64,000 nucleotides of DNA, taken from Streptomyces lucensis JCM 4490. Its GTDB lineage: Bacteria; Actinomycetota; Actinomycetes; Streptomycetales; Streptomycetaceae. The notes beneath the pieces were generated by a model that ran no database searches, was not told the DNA's origin, and worked only from the letters and a program-made list of their open reading frames with translations. The translations under genes were made by a program, and so were the position numbers. The stretch covers positions 744,001-808,000 of the forward strand of contig NZ_BMUE01000002.1 in the NCBI RefSeq assembly GCF_014650035.1, read 5' to 3'. This document shows positions 1 to 9,700 of this stretch, piece after piece. Each line of letters starts with the position of its first letter. Within the stretch, counting starts at the first letter, position 1.

Positions 1-856
1 ACGGCAGGGTGAGGATGTCCGCGCCGGTCTCCGTGACGACCAGCGTGTGCTCGAACTGGGCGGTCCGCCTGCGGTCCTTCGTCACGACCGTCCAGCCGTC
101 CTCCCACATGTCGTACTCGTGGGTGCCCAGCGTCAGCATCGGCTCGATGGTGAAGGTCATGCCCGGCTGCATGACCGTCGTGGCGTGCGGGCTGTCGTAG
201 TGCGGGATGATCAGCCCCGAGTGGAACGACGAGTTGATGCCGTGACCGGTGAAGTCACGGACGACCCCGTAGCCGAAGCGCTTGGCGTACGACTCGATGA
301 CCCGGCCGATGATGTTGATCTGCCGGCCGGGCTTCACGGCCTTGATCGCGCGGTTGAGGGACTCGCGGGTGCGCTCCACCAGCAGCCGCGACTCCTCGTC
401 CACCTCGCCGACGAGGTAGGTGGCGTTGTTGTCGCCGTGCACCCCGCCGATGTACGCCGTCACGTCCAGGTTGACGATGTCGCCGTCCCTGAGCACGGTC
501 GAGTCCGGGATGCCGTGGCAGATGACCTCGTTGACGCTGGTGCACAGCGACTTGGGGAAGCCCCGGTAGCCCAGCGTCGACGGATAGGCGCCGTGGTCGC
601 ACATGTAGTCGTGGGCGACCTTGTCCAGCTGGTCCGTGGTGACTCCGGGCGCGATGATCCTCGCGGCCTCCTCCATCGCCCGCGCGGCGATGCGGCCGGC
701 GACGCGCATCGCCTCGACGGTCTCCGGCGTCTGCACCTCGGGCCCGGTGTACGGCGCCGGCGCGGGCTTGCCGACGTACTCGGGACGGCGGATGTTGCCG
801 GGGACGGAACGGGTGGGAGACAGCTCCCCTGGTACGAGCAGCGACTGGCCAGACAT
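1..856 (-). CDS. map: Type I methionine aminopeptidase, missing only its very end
   Basis: Removes the initiator methionine from nascent proteins in the cytoplasm. 285 codons are visible from the ATG at 856. The frame is still open at base 1, but it ends in ..ADILTLP, where actinobacterial enzymes of about 285 residues normally stop, so probably only the stop codon is outside the window. The pita-bread metal ligands are present: Asp in NLDV, Asp in GDNNAT, His in TGHGI, Glu in TIEPM and Glu in QFEHT. There is an N-terminal extension of about 45 residues before the catalytic fold. No Shine-Dalgarno is seen. A TAGACT -10-like hexamer ends 7 nt before the ATG, so a leaderless transcript is likely (inference). 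Confidence 0.95.
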   Translation of the reverse strand, partial: MSGQSLLVPGELSPTRSVPGNIRRPEYVGKPAPAPYTGPEVQTPETVEAMRVAGRIAARAMEEAARIIAPGVTTDQLDKVAHDYMCDHGAYPSTLGYRGFPKSLCTSVNEVICHGIPDSTVLRDGDIVNLDVTAYIGGVHGDNNATYLVGEVDEESRLLVERTRESLNRAIKAVKPGRQINIIGRVIESYAKRFGYGVVRDFTGHGINSSFHSGLIIPHYDSPHATTVMQPGMTFTIEPMLTLGTHEYDMWEDGWTVVTKDRRRTAQFEHTLVVTETGADILTLP

Positions 857-914
857 ACCGGCGAGTCTATCCAGCGGACATGGGGGAACATGTCGGTGGC
901 GAGAGGAGCTGCCC

Positions 915-1148
915 ATGGCCCTGTTCAAGAAGCGCACCGCCGGCAAGCCGGGCGAGTGGTACTACTGCCTGGAGCACAAGAAGGTCGAGGAGGGCCCGGA
1001 CTGCCCGGGCCGGGACCGTTTCGGCCCGTACGCCTCCCGGGAGGAGGCGCAGCGCGCGATGGACACCGCCCGCGAGCGCAACCTGGAGTGGGAGAACGAC
1101 CCGCGCTGGCACGACGCCCCCGCCGCCGGCCCGGCCGACGAGGAGTGA
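915..1148 (+). CDS. Small conserved hypothetical protein (77 aa)
   Basis: A 77-residue soluble charged protein ([20 protein letters not shown].. to ..AGPADEE). It starts at ATG 915, six bases after an AGAGGAG ribosome site. It carries two Cys ([21 protein letters not shown]) and a SPOR-like stretch ([17 protein letters not shown]): this G-P-Y/F-x-S-x-x-E-A pattern resembles conserved short actinobacterial proteins that handle small compact folds. It is divergent from map, with only 58 bp between the two starts. The function is unknown. The good ribosome site and strong third-position GC make it a real gene. Confidence 0.8.
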   Translation: MALFKKRTAGKPGEWYYCLEHKKVEEGPDCPGRDRFGPYASREEAQRAMDTARERNLEWENDPRWHDAPAAGPADEE

Positions 1149-1160
1149 TCAGCCCCCGGT

Positions 1161-2429
1161 TCACACCCGCGCCGCGGCGCGCCGCTCGCGCATCCGCACC
1201 GCGTGCTCGTTGGTCCGGGCGTCGTACGTCATGAGTCCCGGCAGGCACAGCGCGAGCAGCCCCACGGCGCCCGCGCACGCCAGCCCGCCGGACCAGACCG
1301 AGGCCCGTACCCCGGCCCACGCGGCGAGGCCGCCGGCCCTGACCTGGCCGAGCGTCGGTCCGACCGAGTAGGACAGCAGCTCGATCCCGGCGAGCCGCCC
1401 GCGCAGCTCGTCCGGGATCGTCTGGTTCCACATCGCGGCCCGGAAGACCCCGCTGACCATGTCGAACCCGCCGCCGACGGTGAGGAACAGCAGGACGAGC
1501 CACACGTTCCCGCAGACGCCGGCCGCCGCTACCGCGAGACCCCAGCCGGCGGCCGCCAGCACCACCATCAGCCCGTGCCGCCGCACCCGCGAGGTCCAGC
1601 CGCTGGTCAGACTCACCAGCAGGGCTCCGGCCGGCAGGCTCGCGTACATCAGCCCGAGCGACCACTCGGCGTGCAGCTCGTCGGCGAGGAACGGCAGCAC
1701 CGCGAGCGGCATGGCCAGGAACATCGCCGCGAGGTCCACCGCGTACGTGCCGAGCAGTTCCTTGCGGCTCCAGGCGTAGCGGGCCCCCTCGGCGACGGCC
1801 CGCAGCGACGGCTTCGCGGCCTCGTGGGAGGCGGGGGAGGGGGCGATCCGCACGATGTACGCCAGCGAGACGGCGAACGTCAGCAGGTCGGCGGCGTACG
1901 CCCAGCCCAGCCCCGCGTAGGCGACGACCACGCCCGCGAGCGCCGGCCCCGCGACGCCGCCGACGGTCCAGCGCAGCGAGTTCAGCGAGGCCGCGGCCGG
2001 CATGTCGTCGTGGGCGACGAGCCGCGGCCACAGGGAGTCGAGGGCCGGGCGCTGGACGGAGGCCAGCGCGGAGGAGAGCGCGGCGACGGCGTACAGCGGC
2101 CACACAGCCGGGTGCGGCAGCAGGGCGTTGACCAGCAGAGCCGCGCTGAGCAGGCCCTGCCCTCCTTCCGTCCACACGATGAGCCCGCGCTTGTCGAGGG
2201 CGTCGGCGAGGGCGCCGCCGTAGAGACCGCACAGGATGAGCGGCAGCAGCTCCACGGCGCCGATCGCGCCGACCGCCGCCGCTGAGCCGGTCAGGTCCTT
2301 CAGCTGGACGGGGAGCGCGACGAAGGTCAGGAAGCTGCCGAAGTTGCTGATCAGGCCGGACTTCCACAGACGGCGGAAGTCGTGGGAGGCCTTCCAGGGG
2401 GCCAGGTCGGGAAGGAGGTCACGAAGCAC
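1161..2429 (-). CDS. MFS exporter, EntS-like
   Basis: A 422-residue major facilitator protein with about 12 hydrophobic segments. It reads leftwards from a GTG at 2429 to a TGA at 1161. The N-terminal half (SGLISNFGSFLTFVALPVQLKDLTGSAA) and the loop GGALADALDKR match the enterobactin-exporter (EntS/MFS_3) subgroup, which exports siderophores or drugs by proton antiport. It ends 12 bp from the stop of the small protein on the other strand, so the two genes are convergent. The ribosome site is weak, so the start is less certain. The substrate cannot be told from sequence, and no siderophore genes are adjacent. Confidence 0.85.
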   Translation of the reverse strand: MLRDLLPDLAPWKASHDFRRLWKSGLISNFGSFLTFVALPVQLKDLTGSAAAVGAIGAVELLPLILCGLYGGALADALDKRGLIVWTEGGQGLLSAALLVNALLPHPAVWPLYAVAALSSALASVQRPALDSLWPRLVAHDDMPAAASLNSLRWTVGGVAGPALAGVVVAYAGLGWAYAADLLTFAVSLAYIVRIAPSPASHEAAKPSLRAVAEGARYAWSRKELLGTYAVDLAAMFLAMPLAVLPFLADELHAEWSLGLMYASLPAGALLVSLTSGWTSRVRRHGLMVVLAAAGWGLAVAAAGVCGNVWLVLLFLTVGGGFDMVSGVFRAAMWNQTIPDELRGRLAGIELLSYSVGPTLGQVRAGGLAAWAGVRASVWSGGLACAGAVGLLALCLPGLMTYDARTNEHAVRMRERRAAARV

Positions 2430-2493
2430 AAGGGGTCATGCTCGGCCCGCGATCCGACCCTGGGCAACCGCTTTTCGGTCGCCGTCCGGCACG

Positions 2494-3090
2494 TCACCAG
2501 GGTGCCGGCGGCGGTGCCGTGAGGATGTCCGCCAGGCGCGACAGGCGGTCCCGGAAGCGCCGGCCGCCTCTCGGAGTGCCCCCGTTCTCCCCGGCCGCCG
2601 CGCTGACCAGGTGCTGCACGCTGTCCAGGTCCAGCTCCGCGCCCTCCGGCACGGCCAGCGTGTCATGGGCCAGCCCGGCCAGCTCGCCCCCGCCCGCGCC
2701 CAGCGCCAGCACCGTCACCCCGGCCCGCCGGGCGTCGTGCACCCGCTCCAGCAGCGGCGCGGGCTCGTCGGGCGCCACGACCAGCAGGGTCTCGCCGCGC
2801 CGCGCCGCCGCGATCCGGCCCGGGCCGACGGCCAGGTGCGCGGGGTCGGACGGGCACGCGTGGTGCCGTACCAGCGTCGGCGCCAGCTCGGGCGTGCCCG
2901 ACCAGGCCGCCTCGTCCACCAGGTGCGCGGCCAGGTGCCACGGCTCGTACGCGGGCGTGCCGACCAGCAGCAGCCCGCCGCCGCGCGCCACCACCGACCC
3001 GCGCAGCACCCCCGCGAACCTCCGGGTGGCATCCACCCACTCGGTCCCGGCGAGCACCTCCCGCAGCAACGCGACCCGTACGGCGTCCAT
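2494..3090 (-). CDS. Hypothetical protein with SIS-like sugar-phosphate-binding pattern
   Basis: A 198-residue soluble protein. Residues about 100-165 (GETLLVVAPDEPAP.., RRAGVTVLALGAGGG, AHDTLAVPEG) follow the strand-helix pattern of a SIS (sugar isomerase) domain, where a GmhA-like fold binds phosphosugars. The usual Ser/Thr-rich phosphate loop is not obvious. The C-terminal 35 residues are basic (GGRRFRDRLSRLADIL). It is transcribed in the same direction as the MFS gene, 64 bp upstream of it, and may share its promoter. The function is not known and the fold assignment is tentative. Confidence 0.6.
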   Translation of the reverse strand: MDAVRVALLREVLAGTEWVDATRRFAGVLRGSVVARGGGLLLVGTPAYEPWHLAAHLVDEAAWSGTPELAPTLVRHHACPSDPAHLAVGPGRIAAARRGETLLVVAPDEPAPLLERVHDARRAGVTVLALGAGGGELAGLAHDTLAVPEGAELDLDSVQHLVSAAAGENGGTPRGGRRFRDRLSRLADILTAPPPAPW

Positions 3091-3199
3091 GCGCCCGCAT
3101 CCTGCCGCAACAGGTGACTCGTGATGCGGAGTTCACCTCGAATTCGCCCGAACCGGGGATGGGTGACGGACCGTGCCCGTCCGCGTGAGGAGCCGCCCG

Positions 3200-4273
3200 A
3201 TGACCGATGTGACCGTCCCCTTCCGCGCGGGCCACGAGGGGTACGCCGGTTTCCGGATCCCCGCCGTCGTCGCCACCCGCGCCGGGACCCTCCTCGCGTT
3301 CTGCGAGGGCCGGGTCGCCTCCGCCGCCGACCACGGGCACATCGACATCGTGTGCAAACGGTCCACCGACGGCGGCCGCACCTGGGGCCCGCTGCGCGTC
3401 GCCGCGGACAACGGCACGGACCTCGCCGGCAACCCCGCCCCCGTCGTCCTCGACACCGGCCGCGTCCTGCTCGTGCACGTGCGGGCGGCGGCCGGCGCCA
3501 CCGAGGCCGCCATCCTGCGCGGACAGGTGAAGGACGCCGACGGGCGGCGCGTGTGGGTGCGGCACAGCGACGACGACGGAGTCACCTGGTCCCGGCCGAA
3601 GGAGATCACCGCGCAGGTGAAGAAGCCCGGCTGGCGCTGGTACGCCACCACCCCCGGGCACGCCCTCCAGCTGCGCGGCGGACGCGTCCTCGTCCCCGCC
3701 AACCACACGCTGCCGCCCACCGGCTCCGACACCGGCGCCGAACCGAAGTACAACAGCGGCCACTGCCTGCTCAGCGACGACCGGGGCGAGCACTGGTACC
3801 TCGGCTACCTCGACGAGAACACCGACGGCTACGTGAACGTCAACGAGACCACCGCCGCCGAACTCCTGGACGGCCGCGTCTACTTCAACACGCGCAACGA
3901 CGCCCCGTCCCCCGGCAACCGCGCCGACGCCCACTCCAGGGACGGCGGGAGGACCCTCGTCAAGCCCTTCCGGCCGCAGGCGGGGCTCACCGCCCCGGTC
4001 TGCGAGGCCGCCGTCCTCCAGCTCCGCGACCCCGACCTGCTCCTGTTCTCCGCCCCGGCCGACCCCGCGGCCCGCGCCCTGATGACCCTGCGGGCCTCCA
4101 CCGACGGCGGCACCACCTGGCGCACGGCGTACACCGCCGACGGACTGCCCGCCGCCTACTCCGACCTGGTCCGCGTCGACCGGGACACCGTCGGACTGCT
4201 CTACGAGACGGGCGACTTCGGCCCGTACGAGACGATCACCTTCCGCCGGGTGCCCGTGCACCGGCTGGTCTGA
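3200..4273 (+). CDS. Sialidase (BNR-repeat) family glycosidase without signal peptide
   Basis: A 357-residue beta-propeller hydrolase of the sialidase/neuraminidase superfamily. The arginine-bearing FRIP motif occurs near residue 15 (FRIPAVV). Five Asp-box-like repeats follow: STDGGRTW, SDDDGVTW, SDDRGEHW, SRDGGRTL and STDGGTTW. The start is ATG 3200, seven bases after GTGAGGAG; an upstream in-frame start at 3173 lacks such a site. There is no signal peptide or anchor, although secreted Streptomyces sialidases normally have one. It may act on an intracellular glycan fragment, or its true substrate may not be sialic acid. Confidence 0.85.
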   Translation: MTDVTVPFRAGHEGYAGFRIPAVVATRAGTLLAFCEGRVASAADHGHIDIVCKRSTDGGRTWGPLRVAADNGTDLAGNPAPVVLDTGRVLLVHVRAAAGATEAAILRGQVKDADGRRVWVRHSDDDGVTWSRPKEITAQVKKPGWRWYATTPGHALQLRGGRVLVPANHTLPPTGSDTGAEPKYNSGHCLLSDDRGEHWYLGYLDENTDGYVNVNETTAAELLDGRVYFNTRNDAPSPGNRADAHSRDGGRTLVKPFRPQAGLTAPVCEAAVLQLRDPDLLLFSAPADPAARALMTLRASTDGGTTWRTAYTADGLPAAYSDLVRVDRDTVGLLYETGDFGPYETITFRRVPVHRLV

Positions 4274-4310
4274 GCCGATGCGGGCACGGCGGCGGACGTA
4301 GAGTCGGCCC

Positions 4311-5024
4311 ATGACCTCTACCGACAGCGCACAGACCCCCGCGAAGGCCCCCGCCAAGGACCCCTGGGACCTGCCCGACGTCTCCGGGTACGTCGTCGGC
4401 GTGCTCGGCGGCACCGGCCCGCAGGGCAAGGGCCTCGCCCTCCGCCTCGCCCGGGCCGGCCAGAAGGTGATCATCGGCTCCCGCGCCGCGGAGCGCGCCC
4501 GGGCCGCCGCGGAGGAACTCGGCCACGGCGTCGAGGGCGCCGACAACGCCGAGACCGCGCGCCGCAGCGACATCGTGATCGTCGCCGTCCCGTGGGAAGG
4601 CCACGGCGACACGCTGAAGTCCCTGCGCGAGGAACTCGCCGGCAAGCTCGTCGTGGACTGCGTCAACCCGCTCGGCTTCGACAAGAAGGGCGCCTACGCG
4701 CTGAAGCCGGAGGAGGGCAGCGCCGCCGAGCAGGCCGCCGCCCTGCTGCCGGACTCCCGGGTCACCGCCGCCTTCCACCACCTGTCGGCCGTCCTGCTCC
4801 AGGACCCGGAGACCGAGCGGATCGACACCGACGTGATGGTGCTCGGCGAGGAGCGCGCCGACGTGGAGACCGTGCAGGCGCTGGCCGGGCGCATCCCCGG
4901 CATGCGCGGCGTCTTCGCGGGCCGGCTGCGCAACGCCCACCAGGTGGAGTCGCTGGTCGCGAACCTGATCTCCGTCAACCGCCGGTACAAGGCACACGCC
5001 GGGCTCCGCGTCACGGACGTATGA
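4311..5024 (+). CDS. npdG: NADPH-dependent F420 reductase
   Basis: Transfers hydride between NADP(H) and coenzyme F420 in the cytoplasm, supplying reduced F420 for actinobacterial oxidoreductases. The 237 residues start with a disordered Ala/Lys/Pro-rich tail of about 25 residues. A Rossmann motif GVLGGTGPQGKGLALRLA (residues about 30-47) follows, then GSRAAERA (the Arg/Ser that usually contact the NADP phosphate), then IVIVAVPWEG and DCVNPLG, typical of the Fno/NpdG family. It lies 37 bp after the sialidase-like gene and is followed at once by a stable hairpin. Confidence 0.9.
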   Translation: MTSTDSAQTPAKAPAKDPWDLPDVSGYVVGVLGGTGPQGKGLALRLARAGQKVIIGSRAAERARAAAEELGHGVEGADNAETARRSDIVIVAVPWEGHGDTLKSLREELAGKLVVDCVNPLGFDKKGAYALKPEEGSAAEQAAALLPDSRVTAAFHHLSAVLLQDPETERIDTDVMVLGEERADVETVQALAGRIPGMRGVFAGRLRNAHQVESLVANLISVNRRYKAHAGLRVTDV

Positions 5025-5030
5025 GCCCAT

Positions 5031-5062
5031 GGGGGACACTGGTCGGCGTAGCAGTGTCCCCC
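5031..5062 (+). terminator. Hairpin after npdG
   Basis: A perfect 11-bp inverted repeat, GGGGGACACTG (5031-5041) and CAGTGTCCCCC (5052-5062), with a 10-nt loop. It starts 7 bp after the npdG stop and ends before the ribosome site of the next gene. It has no T tract, which is normal for Streptomyces terminators. Confidence 0.65.
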
Positions 5063-5079
5063 GACAGGAGCCGAGCCCC

Positions 5080-5271
5080 ATGCCCCGCATCGCCCTCTAC
5101 ACGCTCGTCGTCTGCGTCCTCGCCGTGGCCGCGGCGGTCGTCTCGTTCGTCCAGGGCAGCTGGCTCGGGATCGTCTGGGTGCTGCTGGCGGGCCTGACGT
5201 CCAACATGACCTTCTACTACGTCAAGCGCGGCCGCACCGGCGGCGGACCGGGCAAGTCCGTCACGGGCTGA
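5080..5271 (+). CDS. Small two-TM membrane protein (63 aa)
   Basis: A 63-residue protein with two hydrophobic segments (about residues 3-25 and 28-46) and a basic C-terminal tail (YYVKRGRTGGGPGKS), which places the tail inside. ATG 5080 is preceded by ACAGGAG at 9 bp. The more upstream ATG at 5029 would put the npdG hairpin inside the coding sequence, so it was not chosen. The stop overlaps the stop of the convergent protease gene by 11 bp. The function is unknown. Confidence 0.7.
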   Translation: MPRIALYTLVVCVLAVAAAVVSFVQGSWLGIVWVLLAGLTSNMTFYYVKRGRTGGGPGKSVTG

Positions 5272-6061
5272 CCAGGCAGCCCTCGGGCGTGCCCTCCCAG
5301 AACCGGTACAGCCAGTAGCCGCAGTCCGAGGAGAGGACGTCGACGCCCAGCCCGCGCAGGATCGCGTCGACGGCGTCGAAGAACGCGTGGTTGACCGCCG
5401 GCAGGTACAGCAGCGCGAACACGAACAGCAGGCCGAACGGCGCGAACGGCTCCACCTGCCGCTTCACCCGGTACGACAGCCACGGCTCGATCACGCCGTA
5501 GCCGTCCAGGCCCGGCACCGGCAGGAAGTTCAGGATCGCCGCCGTCACCTGCAGCAGCGCGAGGAACGCCAGCGCGTACCGGAACCCGCGCGGGACGCCG
5601 TCCAGCGCGTGCAGCCAGAACGGGGCGGTGCACACCGCGGCGAACAGGGCGTTCGTCAGCGGGCCCGCCGCCGAGATCAGACTGTGCCGCCAGCGGCCCC
5701 GGATGCGGCCGCGCTCGATGAACACCGCGCCGCCGGGCAGACCGATCCCGCCCATGATCACGAACAGCACCGGGAGCACGACGCTCAGCAGCGCGTGCGT
5801 GTACTTCAGCGGGTTCAGCGTGAGGTAGCCCTTCGCCCCGACCGTGATGTCCCCGCCGTGCAGGGCCGTGCGCGCGTGCGCGTACTCGTGCAGGCACAGG
5901 GAGACGATCCAGGCGGCGGTCACGAACAGGAACACCGCGACGCCCGGCTGCGCCGCGAACCCCGTCCACGTCGCCCAGCCGGTCACCGCCGTCACGGTCA
6001 CTATTCCGACGAACACGGGACTGACCCGGCGATCGCCGTGGCGGGTGGTGGCGGTGGTCAT
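5261..6061 (-). CDS. Site-2-protease-like M50 membrane metalloprotease
   Basis: A 266-residue multi-pass intramembrane zinc protease. HEYAH (HExxH, about residues 58-62) lies in a hydrophobic segment, and NFLPVPGLDGYG about 110 residues later is the second metal-binding motif (N-P-x-P..LDG class). No PDZ domain is present. This is the small bacterial S2P type found in Actinobacteria, sometimes annotated as site-2 protease family. Such proteases cleave membrane-bound substrates such as anti-sigma factors; no such partner is adjacent. It starts at ATG 6061, and the upstream region carries a 25-bp direct repeat shared with the divergent gene. Confidence 0.85.
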   Translation of the reverse strand: MTTATTRHGDRRVSPVFVGIVTVTAVTGWATWTGFAAQPGVAVFLFVTAAWIVSLCLHEYAHARTALHGGDITVGAKGYLTLNPLKYTHALLSVVLPVLFVIMGGIGLPGGAVFIERGRIRGRWRHSLISAAGPLTNALFAAVCTAPFWLHALDGVPRGFRYALAFLALLQVTAAILNFLPVPGLDGYGVIEPWLSYRVKRQVEPFAPFGLLFVFALLYLPAVNHAFFDAVDAILRGLGVDVLSSDCGYWLYRFWEGTPEGCLVSP

Positions 6062-6095
6062 GGGCGGGCTCCTGTGCGGCCGGGAACGGGTCGGG

Positions 6096-6154
6096 ACTGC
6101 GACCGTACCGGCCGCGCACCTGCGGGGAAACTGCGACCGTACCGGCCGCGCACC
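6096..6154. repeat. 25-bp direct repeat in divergent promoter region
   Basis: The same 25 bases occur at 6096-6120 and 6130-6154, beginning actgcgaccgtaccgg and ending ccgcgcacc, with a 9-bp spacer (period 34). They lie in the 144-bp gap between the divergent M50 protease gene and the DUF6578-like gene. They may be a duplicated operator or promoter element. Confidence 0.6.
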
Positions 6155-6205
6155 CGCCGGGAAAACGTCTCGCGGCGGCCGCCCGGTTCCTGGAAGGCTG
6201 GAGCG

Positions 6206-6772
6206 ATGCCGCGGATGAGGGTGTTGTACGAGGACTGGCAGATGGGGTGCTGCGGCACACCGTTCACGGTGGGCGACGAGGTGGCCTGGAAGCTGGTCGC
6301 CGTCGACCGCCCGGACCGGCAGGGCGACCACCACGGCGCCGACGCGTGGGTGGAGAACCACGGCGGCCCGGACCGGCCCACCACCGGCCGCGTCCACGCC
6401 ATCGAGCTGGTGCACCAGGAGTACACCGCCCACCACGACCCGCTCACCGTCGAACCGGCCGAGCCGCGGTCCGGGGGCCTGGTCTTCCGCTCGACCGGGC
6501 GAGCCCTGGAACCGGTGCCCGGCGCACGGACCCTGGAGCCGGTCGAGCGCTGCCCGAAGTGGTTCGACGAGTTCGAGGAGGAGGAGCAGCCGCCCCGGCG
6601 GGTCCCGTTCCGCGTCCGCCGCGCCGTCGGCGCCCTCGTCACCCTGGACGTCCGGGACCTCACACACGTCCTGCACGTCCCGGACGACCCCGACGCCGAG
6701 GACGACGGGGACGACGGGGACGCCGACGGCGAACCGGACGGCGCGCCGCCGCAACCCGGTGACCCCCGCTGA
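6206..6772 (+). CDS. DUF6578-like hypothetical protein
   Basis: A 188-residue soluble protein. The N-terminal MRVLYEDWQMGCCGTPFTVGDEVAWKL is characteristic of the DUF6578 family as I remember it: a small beta-barrel-like domain with a Cys-Cys pair. The C-terminal tail is very acidic (DDPDAEDDGDDGDADGE), probably disordered. ATG 6206 follows a GGAAGG ribosome site at 8 bp; ATG 6215 is a second possible start. It lies 14 bp upstream of the large AfsR-like regulator and is likely cotranscribed with it. The function is unknown. Confidence 0.7.
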   Translation: MPRMRVLYEDWQMGCCGTPFTVGDEVAWKLVAVDRPDRQGDHHGADAWVENHGGPDRPTTGRVHAIELVHQEYTAHHDPLTVEPAEPRSGGLVFRSTGRALEPVPGARTLEPVERCPKWFDEFEEEEQPPRRVPFRVRRAVGALVTLDVRDLTHVLHVPDDPDAEDDGDDGDADGEPDGAPPQPGDPR

Positions 6773-6786
6773 CCGCACCGGAGACA

Positions 6787-9700
6787 ATGGACCCCGTGCG
6801 CTATCGGCTGCTCGGCCCCACCCAGGCAATACGCCCCGACGGCACGGCCGTCCCGGTCGGCGGGGCGCGGCTGCGCGCCCTGCTGAGCGTGCTCGCCCTG
6901 CGGGCCGGCCGCACCGTGCCGGTCGGCGTGCTCGTCGACGAGGTGTGGGACGGCGACCCGCCCGCCGACGCCGGCGGCGCGCTCCAGGCGCTCGTCGGCC
7001 GGCTGCGGCGCCTCCTCGGCGCGGACGCCGTCGCCTCTGCGGAGGGCGGCTACCGGCTCACCGCCGCACCCGACGACGTCGACCTCGCCCGCTTCGACCG
7101 GCTCACCGGCGACGGCCTGAGCGCCCTCGCCGACGGCGACCCGGCCAAGGCCGCCGCCGTCCTCGACGACGCCCTCGCCCTGTGGCAGGGCCCCGCCCTC
7201 GCCGACCTGCCCGGCCACACCGCCGAGGCGGCCCGCTGGGAGACCCGCCGCCTCGACGCCCTGCGCGCCCGGCACACCGCCGCCCTCGCCCTCGGGCAGG
7301 CCGATCGGTCACTGCCCGAGCTGACCGCCCTGTGCGACAGCCATCCCCTCGACGAGCCGCTGCAGGCGCTGCGGCTGCGCGCCCTGCGCGACGCAGGCCG
7401 CCCCGCCCAGGCGCTCGCCGGATACGAGGACGTACGCCGGCTGCTCGCCGACCGGCTCGGCTCCGACCCCGGCCCCGAACTGCGCGCACTGCACGCCGAG
7501 CTGCTGAGCCAGCCGCCCCCGGACACCCGGCCCGAGCCACGCCCCGGCAACCTGCCGGCCCGGCTCACCTCCTTCGTCGGCCGGGAGACCGACATCGATG
7601 CCATCGGCGCCGACCTCGCCGCGGCCCGTCTCGTCACCCTGCTCGGGCCCGGCGGAGCCGGGAAGACCCGGCTGTCGCAGGAGGCCGCCGAGGCGGTACG
7701 GCACACCGTCCGGGACGGGGTGTGGCTGGCCGAACTGGCCCCCGTGGACGACCCGGATGCCGTGCCGCAGGCCGTGCTCACCGCGATCGGCGCCCGCGAG
7801 ACCGTGCTGCACGGCGCCGGCGTCGACAGCATGCGCGCGGTCACCGACCGGCACGACCCCGTCGACCGGCTCGTCGAGCACTGCGCCCGGCGCCGCATGC
7901 TGATCATTCTCGACAACTGCGAGCACGTCGTCGAGGCCGCCGCCCGGCTGGCCGAGCGGCTCCTGGCCCGCTGCCCCGGCCTGACCGTCCTCGCGACCAG
8001 CCGCGAACCGCTCGCGGTGCCCGGGGAGCTGGTGCGGCCGGTGGAACCACTGCCCGAACCGGTCGCGCTGCGGCTGCTCGCCGAGCGCGGCGCGGCGGCC
8101 CGCCCCGGCTTCCGGGTCCAGGACGACCCCGAGGCGTGCGCCGAGATCTGCCGGCGGCTCGACGGACTGCCCCTCGCCATCGAACTCGCCGCGGCCCGCC
8201 TGCGCATGCTCACGCCCCGCCAGATAGCGGACCGCCTGGACGACCGCTTCCGGCTGCTCACCTCGGGCAGCCGCACCCTGCTGCCCCGCCAGCAGACCCT
8301 CAGAGCCGTCGTGGACTGGTCCTGGGAACTGCTGGACACCGAGGAGCGGGACGTCCTCGCCCGGCTGTCCGTCTTCGCCGGCGGCTGCGACCTGGCCGCC
8401 GCCGAGGCGGTGTGCGGCCCCGTCGCCCTGGACGCGCTCGGCTCCCTGGTCGACAAGTCCCTGGTGGTGGCCACCCCCGGCGCGGACGGCGGGATGCGCT
8501 ACCGGCTGCTGGAGACCGTCGCCGAGTACGCCGCCGAACGGCTCGACGAGGCCGGCGGCCGCGCCGCGGCCGAGCGCGCCCACCTCACGCACTACCGCGA
8601 ACTCGCCCGCACCACCGAGCCGCTGCTGCGCGGCCCCGAACAGCGTGCCGCCATCGACCGGATGCAGCGGGAGTACGAGAACCTGCGCACCGCCCTGCGG
8701 CACGCCGTCGCCCTGCGCGACGAACAGGAGGCGCTGTGCCTGGTGCTGTCCCTGCAGTGGTTCTGGCAGATGCGCGACCAGCGCGTCGAGGTCCGCGGCT
8801 GGTGCCTGGAGGTCATGGCGCTCGGACCCGACCCGTTCACCGAACCGGTCCGCCGCGCCCTCCCGGTGTGGCGGCGGCCGACCGACAGCCCGCCCCCGTA
8901 CACCGGCGAGGTGCTGCTGGAGGCCCGGCGCGGCGTCCACCTGAGTCATCTCGCCACGATGGACACCGAGATGGAGGCCTGGCAGACCCCCGAGGCCCAG
9001 GCCAAGCTGCGCGTCATCACCCAGGTCTACGAGCCCGGTCTGCCGCAGACCTGCCGCGCCCCGGGCATGCTGTGGTTCTTCGCCGAGATGCTGACCAGCG
9101 GCGTGGACCGGCTGCGCACCATCGTCGACGCCGCCGTGCGGACCTGCCGGGAGACCCCCGGCTACGAGTGGGAGCTGGCCGGCGCCCTCCAGCTGCGCGC
9201 CAACCTCCTCGCCAACCGCACCGCCTGGGCCGGCAGCGCCACCCGTGACGCCGACGAGGCGCTGGAGATCTACCGCCGCCTCGGCGACGGCTGGGGCACG
9301 GCCGAGGCGCTGTCCGCGCGCGGCGAGGCCCGCGAGCGCAAGGGCGCCTACGCGGAGGCCGCCGCCGACTACCAGTCCGCCGTCGAGTACGCCGAACGCC
9401 TGGGCGCCCGCGTCCAGGCCGCCGCCCTCCGCGCCCGCCTGGGCAACGTGCTCCTGGAGGCGGGCGAGCCCGAACGCGGGGAGCGGCTGCTCCGGGACGT
9501 CATCGCCAGCCAGGAGGGCGCCCACAACGAGGCCATGCCCACCGCACGGCTCTACCTCGCCTACTGGCTCGGCCTGACCGGCCGCACCGCCGAGGCACGC
9601 GGGCAACTGACGACCCTGCGCGAGGAGTTCAAGATCGCCCACTTCGCCGTCTTCGACGCCCTCATCCTCAGCCAGGAGGCCTGGGTGGACGCGCTCGACG

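Noticed and set aside
2663..4684. 673-codon antisense frame spanning sialidase and npdG
   Set aside because: It crosses two genes with clear domain evidence, and its composition is Gly/Val/Arg-rich without motifs.
6061..6829. N-terminal extension of the M50 protease back to 6829
   Set aside because: It would run through the divergent DUF6578-like gene, and the extension has no similarity to the family; ATG 6061 starts the known length.
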